DNA of 64,000 nucleotides, from positions 1,942,001 to 2,006,000 of the forward strand of contig NC_083517.1 of assembly GCF_032362555.1 (NCBI RefSeq), in the 5' to 3' direction. Shown piece by piece: positions 13,501-28,500 of this stretch (position 1 is its first letter; each line of letters begins with the position of its first letter). Made by a program: the position numbers and the translations under genes. The DNA is from Amyelois transitella (taxonomy: Eukaryota > Arthropoda > Insecta > Lepidoptera > Pyralidae). The notes beneath the pieces are model-generated. The model was not told where the DNA came from. It saw only the letters and a program-made list of their open reading frames with translations, and searched no databases.

Positions 13501-16500
13501 GCAACATGATTGTTGTTAGATATTGCGGTTCTATGAATATGAACCTGAGATCTTAAATTTTCAATGGCTACACCTCTTCCGTTGTTGTCAGATATAATCG
13601 TATCGGTGACATTCAAGTCATAAGTTTTGGAAACCCCTGAAGTCAGTCTAAGGAAGCCAACAATATCAGTTCTTGTGTCGGCTCTGAACCGCACAACCAT
13701 ATGATTCCTCGTAGATGTGACGCTCTGTGGTCTCGTGTGATTTCGTATATCAAAGTGTAATAACAGTTTACCGTCGCTATTTCCATCATAAACAAATATT
13801 TCCCCAGTGTTATTGCGATTCGTCGTGATCTTTATAAAGCTAAGTGTAAGAACATGATCAGTTCTAGTGTAAAATTTTTGGCTACAATTTTTTTCCATAT
13901 TCGAATACTGCGACTGTTTTATAGACATTTGTATTGGAAATGTTTGACTGTGAGTAGATGCTAAAGTGCACAAGTCAAAAACCTCACTGCGGTCAAATTT
14001 TTCGTCGATGTTCATTTCGTGCACCACATATTTAACACCGTCACCTCCGTTGTCGTGAATTAAACAGTTTTCTATACTAACCATTCCGTAAGTTGAGTTC
14101 ACATAGACACCATACCCTCTATTGTTTTGTATCGTGCAGTTGTTGATAACTATAGGAGCATTAGGTGACGTCACGTTAATAGCATTGAAGGCGGAGTTTG
14201 TAATTTCAATATCTTTCATTACAGGTGGAACTCCAATAACATCTATAGCACTCGTTGCATTATTATCTCTACCTAGGCCTGCATTTTTTATTATAACATG
14301 TTCTAGTTTAGATTTCGAGGTAGGAACGAATAAGGTATTCCCTGCGGTGAGAATTCGATCGTAAGCAGCGTTTTCGAATCGTATGCCCCTCCAGTGCCGC
14401 CCAGAGTTTCCAGTTTCATGATGTGGCAAGCATTGTATACCGAGGTCAGGATGGTAGTCACAGACTCCTGAACCGAGTTCACGGGATGCCCAGTTGCACT
14501 CTAACAAATTGTATTCAGTGCCTTTACACTTTGGTTCTTCATACAGAAGGCGTGCTCTTCGACCTGGTTGTCTATCCATCCAATTGTAGAAAGAACCTCC
14601 CATGAAACCCAGCTGCCTACATGCTGTTTCCATGTCGTTAACTGTCCAACTGGAATTTGAAAAAAGTACTAATTCAAAACGAGTATATATCCACATTTTA
14701 TAGTTTTTAACAATAAGAAACTGCCTACAAGAATTTCATTCAGGTTTTTTTATTTTACGTAATGAATGCAATAGCTAGTAAATATAAACTTACTTCCTAG
14801 AGTTGGTGCAGACTGATCTCCACTTATTCTTGTGCAGCAGCTGTACCCGTCCCGCCAAGATCGAAGGTCCATCCACCAGGCGAATACCAGGAGTAGAACT
14901 GCTCAGTCGCACTGGCTCCTCTGTACTGGTGAATGATACCACACTGTCCGGCTGACCCTGGAAATAAGAGAAGATTGTTTTTATTAACAATACTTTGATA
15001 TTGATCCAAGGGCACCCCGCAGGCTCGTCTCCAGAGAAGTGAGGGTGTAACGGAGTTTAATTTATTGCCAATCGATCTTTTACAAATAATGTTTACCTAA
15101 CCTACTCGTAAGATTAAAATTATTCCTTAATGTTAATATTTTTCTTTAGAGAAGGTGTAAGGTGGCTAATGCAAACTTAATTATAAGTTCTTTATGTACC
15201 TAACTATAAAGAAGACCAAAAGCTAAATCGAAGAGGATTTTACTTTTAGCGAATAGGGGTCGGACTGATTAGGGGTCGGAGTCGAAGCGTGAAGATTCAG
15301 GTTGCAACTAATAACATTTCAATCATTCTGATATCTCATTTCAAGATAAGTGAAAATTTTACACCGGCAGTCCTCGATCTCTTCAACTCAAGGGAAACCG
15401 CACTAACTAGTAACTGCATGTGACCTATTGAATACCTATTGAAATAGCATTCGATTTCTTACGCGCTTACAATTCTATTGTTGTTCATTTCGCAAGAACT
15501 GTAACAATTTGCAGCGAGAGTTGACCAAGCACCAGGGGAGCGGGCTAGAATAATGGACGGACGTGAAAACATACCGGGACTATTGCACTTACAGTTTAGC
15601 ACGCCCATTATTACGTGCCAAGGCTAAGGAGATTGTGGTTGAGTAATTAAAAAATGTGTTTACAAAAACAAAGGATGGTCGATTTGTGGTAACTTCGGAC
15701 ATCTTGAGCTCAGCCTATCTTTGCCGTAGCCTTAACACTGTTCTCTCTCGTCATCCTTCTGAGCGTCATCGTAGAAATTTGGTTATTTAGATCTCAGCGA
15801 GACTGACATTTTTTATGTAATAAAAGAGAACATTAACTGATTGATTTGATATGTAGGTTCTGTTAGGTCTAGGCGTAGGTTTCAAGATAGAAAATTTTAA
15901 AACGGAAGTTATTGTTTCACGTGGGTTAACTTCTAGCTAGTTAACAATAACAAAAAATATACATCATTCTCTTAGGACGTAGGCGAATAAAAATAATTTA
16001 TAAAAATCACGTTAAGCATGACATCATACACCAACCGGTCAAAACCGACATTCGCTCTGCACTTTAAAGTCACATATCACACGTCCATATATTTTTACGG
16101 TATTATGCACGCGTGGCTGCGCCCTTGCACTTGGTGCAACGCTCTTCCTGTGCATTATAGCATACCCCTCATTGATGTCACGATCTGATGCCTGCCCGAC
16201 ACCGTTAATAATCGTTGGAATTTAAAATTTATAGCTTTGGCATACACGTGGACGTCTGTCGAGGATTACGTCTCACTAGAAATTGAAGAAATATAATTTA
16301 TTTGGCTTTTAGGAGTGTGTTGATTGGAAAGGCTAAGTTTTTTTATTTGGGATTCTCCTTTTCAGATAAAGATTTCAATTATCTTGATAGGCCACGTTTA
16401 AGCTGTTTGATTCAATGATAGAATTTGTAGTTTATAAGCCTGTCCCTTAAACGCCTTTTACGACATCCACGAGAGAGATGGCACAGTCCTATTCTTTTAT

Positions 16501-19500
16501 TCTATTGGTGCCGGGAACCACAAGGCACCTGCACACGACAAAGTAACTATAACAATCCGTAAAGGGCAGTGAACATTGATTTTTGTCTTCACAAGCTACA
16601 TTTTACACGTTTTCAAATGCCCAACGTTATGGTCCACACTTCCTGCGCACGCGGCGCACGTTGATACGTGATGATACCCGTATGGAATGTTAAATACCTT
16701 CGAAGACAAGGCATAGGTGTCATGGGTAAATCTGAAAGTATAATGGCTGTGTGACGAATATTTTATTGTTGTATTGTCATGTGGTCACCTTAAAATGGCG
16801 GGAATGTCGCTCCCTTAGGAGATTGTGTATATTAGAAAATGTTAACTGTGCAGTTTTCGCTTAGAGTATTCGCTTGATTATAAATAAATGAGTTTACAGC
16901 AGAAAAAATGGGACCGCTCATTCTCTTCTAGGAATTATAGACATGTGTCGTATGATAGGAAAATGCTAAAGTATTTAGTCAGTTAATGTGGTTAATGTGA
17001 CCTGGAAGAGATTGCATTTGCCTTTGTACCATCTCTGTCTCTTTCGTTTTGTTATTGTATGTTTTAATCTTATGGTGCAATAAAGTGTTTTATCTATCTC
17101 AAGAAAAAAAAAGTACCTATTAAAAAGTTAAGTTAATGAAGATTCATAGAAATTGCAAGGAGTACGATCTCAATTACGTATACATTTATCAATGTACATA
17201 CCGTAAGATAAACGTAAATCCTGTGCGGTAGTACTTACATAGGTCAAAAAATTCAAAATCTTACATAAAAGTAATTAAAATTTCAAATTAATTTAAGTAC
17301 AATTATTTTTTGGGTAAGGTTTATCTGCTACCAACTGTACTTACAAACGTCTTTTGCCCCCACGAACTTGCTCCAATTTCCTGGGGCACTGCATAAGGTT
17401 GCAATTTGGTAGGTCGGGTAGTTTACGCGCTGCTGACCACATAACAAACAGATGGTTAGCAGACGGTGTAATTATTCAGCGCAATTTTATAAACTAAGAA
17501 AAAAGCTGTAATGTATTACGATTATTACGAAATCATTTTGCATTTGAGAATATGTAAAAATAGACAACACGTCACTTAGACAACTATCACTCTTCTTTGC
17601 CACATAAGGAGTTAAATTTAAAAAAAAATAATAATAATTTCCCTTGATTGACACAAACACACATAATTATCCCAACTTCATTCTTAACAGTTTAGACAAA
17701 GTAAATAATCATAAGTTAAAAGCCACATTTAGGTGGATGGCTTGAAATACATTAATAGTGACTTTTTAGCATGTATTTATAAAGAAAGATTTTTTTTTAT
17801 TGGTGCCGTGTGGTTCCCGGCACCAATACAAAAAAGAATAGGACCACTCCGTCTCTTTCCCATGGATGTCGTAAAAGGCGACTAAGGGATAGGCTTACAA
17901 ACTTGGGATTCTTTTTTAGGCGTTGGGTTAGCAACCTGTCACTATTAAAATCTCAATTCTATCATTAAGCCAAATAGCTGAACGTGAACATTCAGTATTT
18001 TCAAGTCTGTTGGCTCTGTCTACCCCGCAAGGGATATAGACGTGACCATATGTATGCATTTATAAAGAAACACTGCGGTTAGACAGGTAGCTTATTATTT
18101 GGATTTCTGTAATAGTTACCTTGTAACTACGGAAGTTAAATTTAACCGTATACTAAAACCGTCGCGGATATGAAATTCGAGCTATTGTTTTAAGTTATGA
18201 ATTGAAATTTCACAGCGTCCCTGGTCACGGCATAGTTTTCGGACAATGATCGTACAATGAACTTTTTTTTGTAAGCTGAATCCTGTGACTTTAGGTTTGC
18301 ATACTGAAGACCGAGTACTCACTAATTTATTCAGATTTAAGTGGACTTTATATATCTCTCTATCATTAAATATGCTAAAAATCTCCAACATTAAAATTTA
18401 TATAAATGTTGGTTTCGGATGCTTCCTCTCTTGCTAGGACACAAAGTGACTCACTAGTTTGATCTCCGACTCCAATTGGCTTCATTAAAAAAAACCTATT
18501 CATAGTGAAAAAATATCTTTCACTTGATGTCGCAATAAAATATAGCTGAAAATAAGTTTTATATTTCTTTAATACCTTCCCCTTAGCTTACTTAGCCTTA
18601 TAAACAACACGTGAAAACAGGAATGATCCCAAAGAAAACACAATAACTCGATAATAAAATTACATTCATTCCTGTTTTTAATGTAGATAATGTGCATTCG
18701 TCCACGATTTAGATTTAAGAGATCTATATTTGTAAATTGACGTCCGGTGAAAATGCTGCAGTGAAGTTTGTTCCGCCGCTTCTTCTACACTTGCGCTTTG
18801 GAAGCGGTTATAGTTATAATTAGATTTATGTGATGTGACGTCAATAAGTGATACCTTGTATCCAATTTTGAAAAAAAACTGTTTTATCCTACTAGTTAAT
18901 GTACGAGTATATTATTGTACATATATAGTAAATGTACCTAATAAGTAGTAACTAGGTATATATCCACCTAGTTAAAGTTAGTGGAATTCCTTCCGTAGAA
19001 GATGTAATTCATATCAGCGATATAATTATCTAATCTAGCCGTAGTTGTGTTTGAGGAATTGGTTGTACACAAATTTATTCTATAAATATTTAAAAAATAC
19101 ATTACCTACTCAATTAATAGCTGAAATTTATAGTGTGTCATACACAGTGAAAATTGTCTGTGTGTTGCACTGTGTACTTTTCGAATGTATAAGTAATATT
19201 ACTGCAGTCATCCTATATACTCTTTGAAAACTAACAAATTAAAGGTATTATTTATCATGATCTATATACATAAATAGAAAAATCTCAAATATTTAATTAA
19301 AAGTTGAAGGTGGATCTATTCACGATGCATTAGCCGTCGTGTGGAGGGACACTCTGGCGATTTTCAATTACTATAATATTTTCTTTCTGTCGTAAAAAAG
19401 ATTTATTTTTCAATATTTTCGCAAAAGAAGAAGTTCAACGTTAAATATGTTTTATTTAAAGAAAATTTACGTTAGTCAAGCTGCATGAAAAACCCTTCGT

Positions 19501-22500
19501 CCACTTCGGTAACTAAATTATGTAACTGGTTAAAAAACAAAAGAAGAATTCTATATTATTGTATCTATATTATAATATGCAGTGATACCAAAATGGACGA
19601 ATTGCGACTTGATCTCTACTTTTAATACCTAAGAAAGGAAGTATTTAGAGAGAAATAAAATGGAAAATCCAAATAAAAGGGAAGAATGTTACGCTAACAA
19701 ACCTATTTCTTTTATAATAATGAGACACTGTTACATAGTTTTATTGATCGTTAGTTCACGATATCACGACCTTATGCGAACGCAGCGTCGTGATCGTGCC
19801 TAACCTCCAGTTAACTATTGTACAAGACGACTAAGGTTGTTAACCCCGAACCAAATTTGATGTAGTTTGAGAAATGTAATTACTAGACTTTTCGCTCCAA
19901 AAAGAACACTATCCTATGTTACTTCGAAAGATTAAGTCTAGTATAATATAACTCTAAGTGAAATTACACCAATGTAGAGAAGGTTTTTTTATTTTGGAAA
20001 TAAATATATATTTTTTGTTTTTATAATACTAGCGGCCCAACATGATACATACGTACCTACAGACATAATGTACCTCTTCATTGGCGAAAGAATTATCATG
20101 CTCAGTATAGTATTTGCGAAGATTAGCCGCTACAAACAAACAAAGTTACAAACTTTATTAAGTAGAAGATTAGCTTCCTTATGTCTGTGAAAAAAAAATC
20201 GCCGTCACACTATCCAGAAATGGGAGAACTTGACAATTTCCTATAGCTTTACATAATATGCAGCCTCGAAGCTGTGAAAACCTCTTTCATTGTACAGATT
20301 AAAAACGATAGTTGTTCAAAAAATGTTTCCGCATCAAAAAAGCGAGTGCGCCCCATTTTACTCGTTTTACAGCGATCAGAAACACTCAGTTTGTCACGCT
20401 TTTCATGAGCACAACCAGAGCGCGACGATAGTCACAGAACGATACTATCTCCCGTGCCAAATGCTCGTCCTAGGGTCCTACTATCGTATTGCATGCAACG
20501 TCTTTCGAACGAACGTTCGTTGAAACGTCAAAGTAAATTTATTTGAGTCTAATTAAAGGATTATGAGATGTAGTATGTACACTAACTAATGTATCAGTAC
20601 CGTTGGTGGGTTAGGTAGTCTTCCTAACCTAACCCATCAACGGGTTAGGATAGGTAACCCGTTTAAGTCGTGGCTTATCTGTTTCTGTAGATTTACTAGA
20701 CGGCGACTTTAAATACATGCTAAACATTTAGCGCAACAATAAAAATAAATTATGAGTAAAACATAAATGCGTTTTTATTTCATATTTTTTTAGCAATACA
20801 CTACTTTTTTTAATTTTAACTATATTTTATAATTTACAGCCAGACTTTAAAATGTTTTAGGTGATATTTTGAGGAAACATTATGTGTTATCATGCGTGTG
20901 CTGATCTCAGATTTTAAATGCCTGCATGGAAATATCCTTTTCCTTAGGACTTGCGACGTAACACAAAAAATCATTTGCGTAACTTTCGTTTCGTACCTTC
21001 GTTCCGGATGTTAATACTAGAGTAGAACCGAGGTAGGGCCCCAGGTTTTGTTTCGTGAACTCGTGACGACTTTTCTGTTGAGCAGCTGTTCTCAACATCG
21101 CAATTTTATATCACGAAGTGGAAAAGCGAATCGATTATGGGAATTCGAAATAGTGCAATTTTTTCATGATTTGATTCAGAAAAAAAATGTCATCATGATT
21201 TTTGCAAAAAGTGTTGCAGTAAGATTATTTTACCCATTCACAGCACAAATAATGATTGTAAAATGTTATTTATCAAACTCTTAAATTTCGTGTTAATAGA
21301 TAACATAGGTACATGTCTTAGTTAGGTGCGGTTAGATAGATTAAAAAAATCGAAGGTATAAGTGCAGATTACAGGCTGGGCCTTCATATAGATCAATATG
21401 ATATGAATGGCATTGGTTTATCGCTTGTTATATAAAACATAGTTTTACGTTACATTATCACGAAATAGCGTACCCACCTATTTGTAAGCTTAGTAAAAGG
21501 AATATTACTAGGTTCTGGTTGAAAGGGGAGAGAGGGGAGCCTTTAATGATAATAAATAAATAAAAATAATAAATATATATAGGACAAATTACACTGATTG
21601 AGTTAGCCTCGAAGTAAGTTCGAGACTTGTGTTACGAGAGGCTAAATCAACGATACTATATTTTATAATAAATACTTATATAGATAAACATCCAAGACCC
21701 AGGTCAATCAGAAAAAGTTCTTTTCTCATCATGCCCTAGCCGGGATTCGAACCAGGGACCTCCGGTGTCACAGACAAGCGTACTACCGCTGCGCCACAGA
21801 GGCCGGCAAAATCAAAATTTAATATGTGATGCAATTACGTTGCATCCGAGGTGCATCCAAATGCCGTTAAGTGTAGCCGATGTTAACCTTTGTCTAAATA
21901 TGGCTCTTGGGTTTAAAGCTACATCACACGCTATGCTGAGAAGTCCAGGGTATAATAAACACCAGCAACCTGAAACTGTTTAACTGTCAATAATTTGACA
22001 ATACACAAACACGACCACATACATACATATAATCACGTCTATATCCCTTGCGGGGTACTCAGAGCCAAAAGTCTTGAAAAGAGTGATAGGCCACGTTCAG
22101 CTTTTTGGCTTGATGATAGAATTGAGATCCAAATAGAGACAGGTTGCTAGCCCATGGCCTAAAAAAAGAATCTCAAGTTTTTAAGTCTATAACTTAGTCG
22201 CCTTTTACGACATCCATGGGAAAGAGATGGAGTGGTCCGATTCTTTTTTGTATTGGTGCCGGGAACCACACGGCACTAACTTTGATTCACTCATTTTTTC
22301 GTTTTATCAGAGAGTGGACCGTAGCGTTTTTCGAAAATCACACGACCACATAATCACCTATTTTTTAATAAAACTACGGGATGTTAAGAGACAAAAGATT
22401 CAAAGCCCCATTTATATGGATTAATGATGATGATGGATTTAAAGCATCAAACACTGGCAATGACCCGAATCTAAAGAACTACTTTCACATAATAGCTGTC

Positions 22501-25500
22501 TAGACAAGACACCCAATTGAAACATAACACTTTTGGAGGCCCACGCAACGTATGCAGGTACGAGTATTAAATAACAGACTTGTGTAATAACTGCATATCG
22601 AATACTGCACAAATATACTCGTACATATGTATTTACGATACTAGTTTTTGCCTGAAACTTTGCTTCCGTTAAAATTCAAGGATTAGATCTTGCTTTTTGG
22701 AATTTATCCAAATTCGTTCAGTGATAGAAATGTTGTTTTTTATTGCCGTGTGGTTGCCGGCACCAATAGAAAAAAGAATAGGACCACTCCATCTCTTTCC
22801 CATGGATGTCGTAAAAGGTGACTAAGGGATAGGCTTACATACTTGGGATTCCTCTTTTAGGCGATGGGCTAGCAATCTGTCACTATCTGAATCTCACTTC
22901 GATCATTGAGCCAGGCGGCTGAGCGTGGCCTTTCAGTCTTTTGGTGGCTGTTGGCTCTGTCTACCCCGCAAGGGTTGAAAAAGACGTGATTATATGTTTG
23001 TTATGTTACAAACAACATGAATATTGTTGTACAAACTAAACAATAATTGCGTATGCATTTGCATAGAAAATACCAACAAAGCAACCAGTTCTATTTTTAT
23101 TAAATTTGAGCACAATCAGTAATGCAATACACATTAAATCAAGAACTACTCATAAATCTTTCTTCCAAATCGAACGAATACCCAGATGCGATGCGCTTGC
23201 GCAAGATGTAAATGCATATTGCATTCACGTTCCCTTCTGGCTATCTGCCATTTAGGATCTATATTGGCTGTCGAATATGGATTTTACAGGTTTACCCAAC
23301 CTTATGCCATACCAAGCTTATGCCATTTGGAACATGTTCACTAAGAAGCTATGGTCTTATGCACTGTTTTGTGTCTTTTTTCGTATTCTAGATTTTGACC
23401 GTCCCTATGTCCTTCTCCGTACTCCATACTAAATGTATGCAAAATTTCCTGAAGACCGGTTCAGTGGTTAAAGCGTAAAAAGGTAACAAACAAACTTACT
23501 AGTAAATCTGTAGCCATACTTACATTTATAAGTATTACCAGTATGGGTACGATTGATCTTTGAGTTGTACTTGGGCTGGGTGCACAACAGACATGTAGCA
23601 TCTCATGTCATTATCGCCTACAATAATGGGTCATAGGCCTATCTCTTAGTCGCCTTTTACGACATAAGTGAGAAAGATATGGTTCTGTTCTAGATGGTGG
23701 CATTCAATTTTTAAGTTATTTTTTCACAGACAGGTATTTTCGAAAGCTAGAAGACGTTGGATGCTCTCAACCGTGATGTCATCAGACTTCACGCTGTGAA
23801 CACCACGGTCGAATTCCGCAAAATGGCTGACATTAACCGTGCAACGAACCAAGGGGCTTAATCTTGGAATTGCAGCTTAGTATTTCCACGCAATAGTGGT
23901 TGCCCAAACAAGCACTCATACATAAAATGTTAAAAATTTAAGGCCTGTGATCAAATTCTAGTCTAATGTTTCTTAACCAAAGGTGGGTTAAATCCCCGGT
24001 CAGTCTTGTTGTGCAAAATGAACTTTTATGATTGGCTTGAGTCTTTACATCCTCTTTATTGTTTTGCATTTTCTTCGAAATCACCAAAGAAAAAACACAA
24101 TCCTAATAACACATGTAACATACATACGGCCGATGTGGGACTTGAATCTGTGCCTTTATGCGCATCACGCATTTTAATCGGGCACCCTATCCATTCGGCC
24201 ACCAAGAACACTGTTCATAAATCAAAAGTATCTATACTTATATAATTTTTAGAACTTCGCAAAGTTTCCGATAAGAAATGACGGTGACAGGTGAACAGGG
24301 CTAAATGTAGGCACGGCGCAGCGTGAAGGAAACAGGGCGTAGAGATCGCACGATTTAGCAGACATTGAACTGTATCCTCCAACATGTACAATGGACTACT
24401 TAGAAAACGATACCACCCTAGAAACAATACGTACAATACAGAGGTGCGTTTGTAAGTGTCCCACTGTACTCGCCTTGTATGTAAATTGCAGTAACACAAC
24501 CTACCGATGCCGAGCCATACATGGCATTTTAATACCGGTAGCGTAATGCGTAGCTATTAATAAATACTGCGCCTGCGTTGGTTATGTCTTATCATAAATG
24601 TATTTATTTCGTTTGACCCACGATTAATTTTTCTATAGATAATGATAGATTTGTAGATGACAATGCTTGTAATACATACATACATATGGTCACGTCTATA
24701 TCCCATGCGGGGTAGACAGAGCCAACAGTCTTGAAGACTAAATGGCCACGTTCAGCTATTTGGCTTAATGATAAAAATGTGAAACAAATAGTGACAGGTT
24801 GCTAGCCCATCGCCTAAAAGAAAAATTCCAAGTTTATAAGCCTATCCCTTAGTCGCCTTTTACGACATCCATGGGAAAGAGATGGAGTGGTCCTATTCTT
24901 TTTTCTATTGGTGCCGGGAACCACACGGCATAATGCTTGTAATGTTAGGTCTATTAAGTTATACATTTTACGGAGAAATATAAAATAAAAAATACTAAGT
25001 CGACAGACACAATATAGCTACTAAGACCGTAACAGCTAACAGCTGAACGTGGCCTATGGGTCTTTCGAGACTCTTGGCCCTGTTTACCCCGCAAGGGATA
25101 TGGACGTGATTATACATATGTATGTATGTATTACCACCGACCAGTACTATGATCTGTGCTAAGACTTCTCTCACACCTCTCTCCCCCTCTCCCTAACTAT
25201 TTAGATACTACCCCGGAGTCAAAATTATTACGTTAAGCACTGTTGAGGGGACTAATAATTTAGTTATTGCCTTAGTAAGTGCCTACTTACTATTATTGGG
25301 CGTGCCTACACAAAATTAATTCTGTGCTTAGACAGTGTAATGACGTAAGTAAAATAAGTCAAGTTAGATTGTGGTCGACGGAATACCAGCAGGGTTCTAC
25401 GAAGGTCATCCTATTAACAGTATTAGAAGCTAGTCCAATAACTATAATTTGTATTCGAAAATTGGATTTTGAAGGAAAAGTATAGGTATATATCTTCTAA

Positions 25501-28500
25501 GCTGTCTGGTACCTGCTCCGTCCGCGCTACCCATTAGTATGTGAGCTAGTCTGTCACAACATACCTTTTTTCATTCAAATAACTTTACACTCGCTCGATG
25601 TACTGGTAAGTGAAGTTGACGTTGTTGAAGAAAGTGCTGCATTGCAGTTCGTTACCGCACTGAAGCTTTGGAAGCGGCAGTGAACTTAGTTTTAAGTAAT
25701 TTATTTGACGTCAATCAATGTTCCAAATGGTTTCAAATTCCAATGTTGAAACCAAAAGATGTCAATTAATAAGTGATATAAAATGTCGTAGAATACATTT
25801 GAATTTGGTAGAAGAAGCTATTTTTTTATATAAAATTATTATTTTTATAAATGCCGATAGTTGTACAATATCCTACCGGTTTTTGGAAAGTATTGTAGCA
25901 TTCGATCCGCATCGCGTGTTACCTCGTCATATCCTTCGAGGTGCATTTACATGCCCCACTTGTAAAACGGTACCTCGCTGCCAGTTTATAGTTAAACGAG
26001 GTCACAGTCGCGTCTCTGAAGAGAAATCATTTCTACTACTGAAAATCTATAATATAAAAATGAATAGCAGAATGTGTTGGTAAGCGCATAACTCAACAAC
26101 GCCTGGATCAATTTGACCAATTCTTTTTTTGAAATGTTCGAGGATGGTTTTTATGGGGAGAAAAATTCGAAGAGTTGCCGGAAATCCCCTAAAACAGCGT
26201 TTTTCTTTTTACTATACAAACGTTTTCTAACTAAAACGAAGAGTCTAAATTCTTTTTGACAGAACGAAGTTTGTCGGGTCCGCTAGTTTTAAATATAATT
26301 TAAAACCTATTCTAACAAAAGGCAGGATAAGGCACAGAAATGTGATTAGTAAATATTTTTTTACAGTTATTTCTTAATTTCGTGTTTGACATTTGGTTCA
26401 GCAAGCAAAGGACATAGAAAAGAACTTGATTGAAAATTGACTACAAAAGAAACACAGAAGAATTTAGTGAAGGCAAATGATAGGACATATAAAGTAGCTA
26501 GGTTCAATGAACACGTTTTTGTAAACAGAAATGATCACTAAGATATTAGAGAATAAGAGTAAGTTTAGCGCATTAACGCATTGTGTACACCTTATCATAC
26601 ACATGCATATGCTTTATGAACAATGTAATGTCACCTTTTACGCCAAATAAAACTTTTTCCTTCTTTCTTTCAACTGAAGTTACAATTACAACGAAATCCT
26701 ACTAATATTATAAATGCGAAAGTTTGTGAGTATGTCAGGATGGATGGACTTTTTATCCCGGAGTTCCCGCGGGATTGACTCCACGCCGACGAAGTGGCGC
26801 GCGGCCCCTAGTTAGTAATAAAAGGATATGGCTGGCGACTAAACACCTGTGCAAACCGCCATTTTGGACTAACTAATGAGCCGTTAGTAAAGTTCAAATT
26901 ACCATGACCCTAACCTTCAATGCGTGACTGGCATTACGTAAGACGACCAGACTAAGCATACGCACCAAATGAAATGTTATGTTCAACATCGCCGTGACCT
27001 CAAAAGGTAACAATAGCCCGAAGAAATGCAGCATCGAAACCGGTTTAGTGAACTCGTTATTTGGTTATCACAACGGGACCGCGATTTTTGGATTGATTTC
27101 TATAATTATGGCTATATAATTGGCTCAGTCTAATCCGTGTGAGATAAAGACGTGATAATTATGTGCTTCGTGTGTGTGTATTGTGTGTTACGCACATAAC
27201 TTTAGTTAAATTCTTGTTTTGTCAAAGTTATATTTTTTCATCAATATTATAAACGTAAATTAAAAACTAATGAAAATAAACTAAACGTTATAACAATTTA
27301 ACCTAATCTAAAAAATAATTAGATGTAATCATTTAGTTTACTTGGTTATCTTCCCTTTTTCAGTGTTTTCAGTTCTAGTTAATTTGAATAAATTTTTAAC
27401 GTATTTTTCCTCTTATTAGTAACTACTACATCATTCGTTATAACTTTAAAGAAACTGGTAAAACTGTTAAAGAAATAGCTTACTATGGCTTACTTCCTCC
27501 GTATTTCTTTTATCTATTGGCCGTAAACCATGAAAATCAATCATGCAAAGGCAATTTGTGTGCGTAAAAATGAAGACAATATTATCAAATATGTTCATAG
27601 TTAATTACCGTCTATTCAATATAGCTTCTGTTCGAAACACCTTTGAAGGTAACCGATCGATCGGTCATTGTTTAAAACACATGGTACCTACTTCACTTAC
27701 TTATCTTATTAGTGTCAAGGAAAGAAGTATGGAGCCGTCCAATGGCCTGAAATTCGATTGTTTACGGAACAATACAAAACATCTTTACTTTTTAACCGCT
27801 TTCAAAAAAAGATGGTGGTTCTGAGTATGTATTTGACCTGTATGTATGTATTTTTATATTTATGTATATCAAGGAAAATAAGAATAAAACTTAATATAAA
27901 GAGAAATTCAGTACAAGGGCACTACTTATTTTTAAAGAAATTTCTTCCAGCATGTTTTATGTATGATTTTGTTGCGATTTACAGGAAAGTGCTTCAAAAA
28001 AGGATATATACATTGGAGGCGGTTCTATATCTTTACAAAAGTTATTTTAGTAAAAAAAATGTATGCTTTTTTACTTATTCTATCACATCTTTATCTCCAT
28101 TGGGATAAACAGAGCCACAGACTGCTACGTTTTCCTCTTTGTAAGCCGAACGTGGCATATCAGTCTTTTAATACTATCGGCTGTGTCTACCTCGCAAGGG
28201 ATATTGACGTGATTATATGTATGTATAACTTTTTGTCGAATTGTGCATAAGTAAATATATTACGCGTTTTTTTTTCCATAAAACGGTTTTCTTTTGTAGT
28301 ACAAGATTGATCACTTGCTATTATTAAATTGAAAAACGGAACTTTTTCTAATTGGCCTGGGCCTGTGATGTTTATCTAGTTAAGTTTTAATAATGAAATA
28401 TAGTATTTTTGAGACAGTATCTCAAAACACAACTCAAAATAAATATACCTACATTTCCACTAATGATAAAACATAAGAAAATAATTTTGTATTTATGTCG

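Noticed and set aside
20500..20521. Palindrome AACGAACGTTCGTT as a regulatory site
   Set aside because: It is a single short palindrome without supporting context in AT-rich intron sequence.
25718..26083. 121-residue open frame with a CPTCKTVPRC motif
   Set aside because: It starts in a dispersed repeat and runs towards a Helitron-like end, with no recognisable domain or splice context; the cysteine pair is probably chance.
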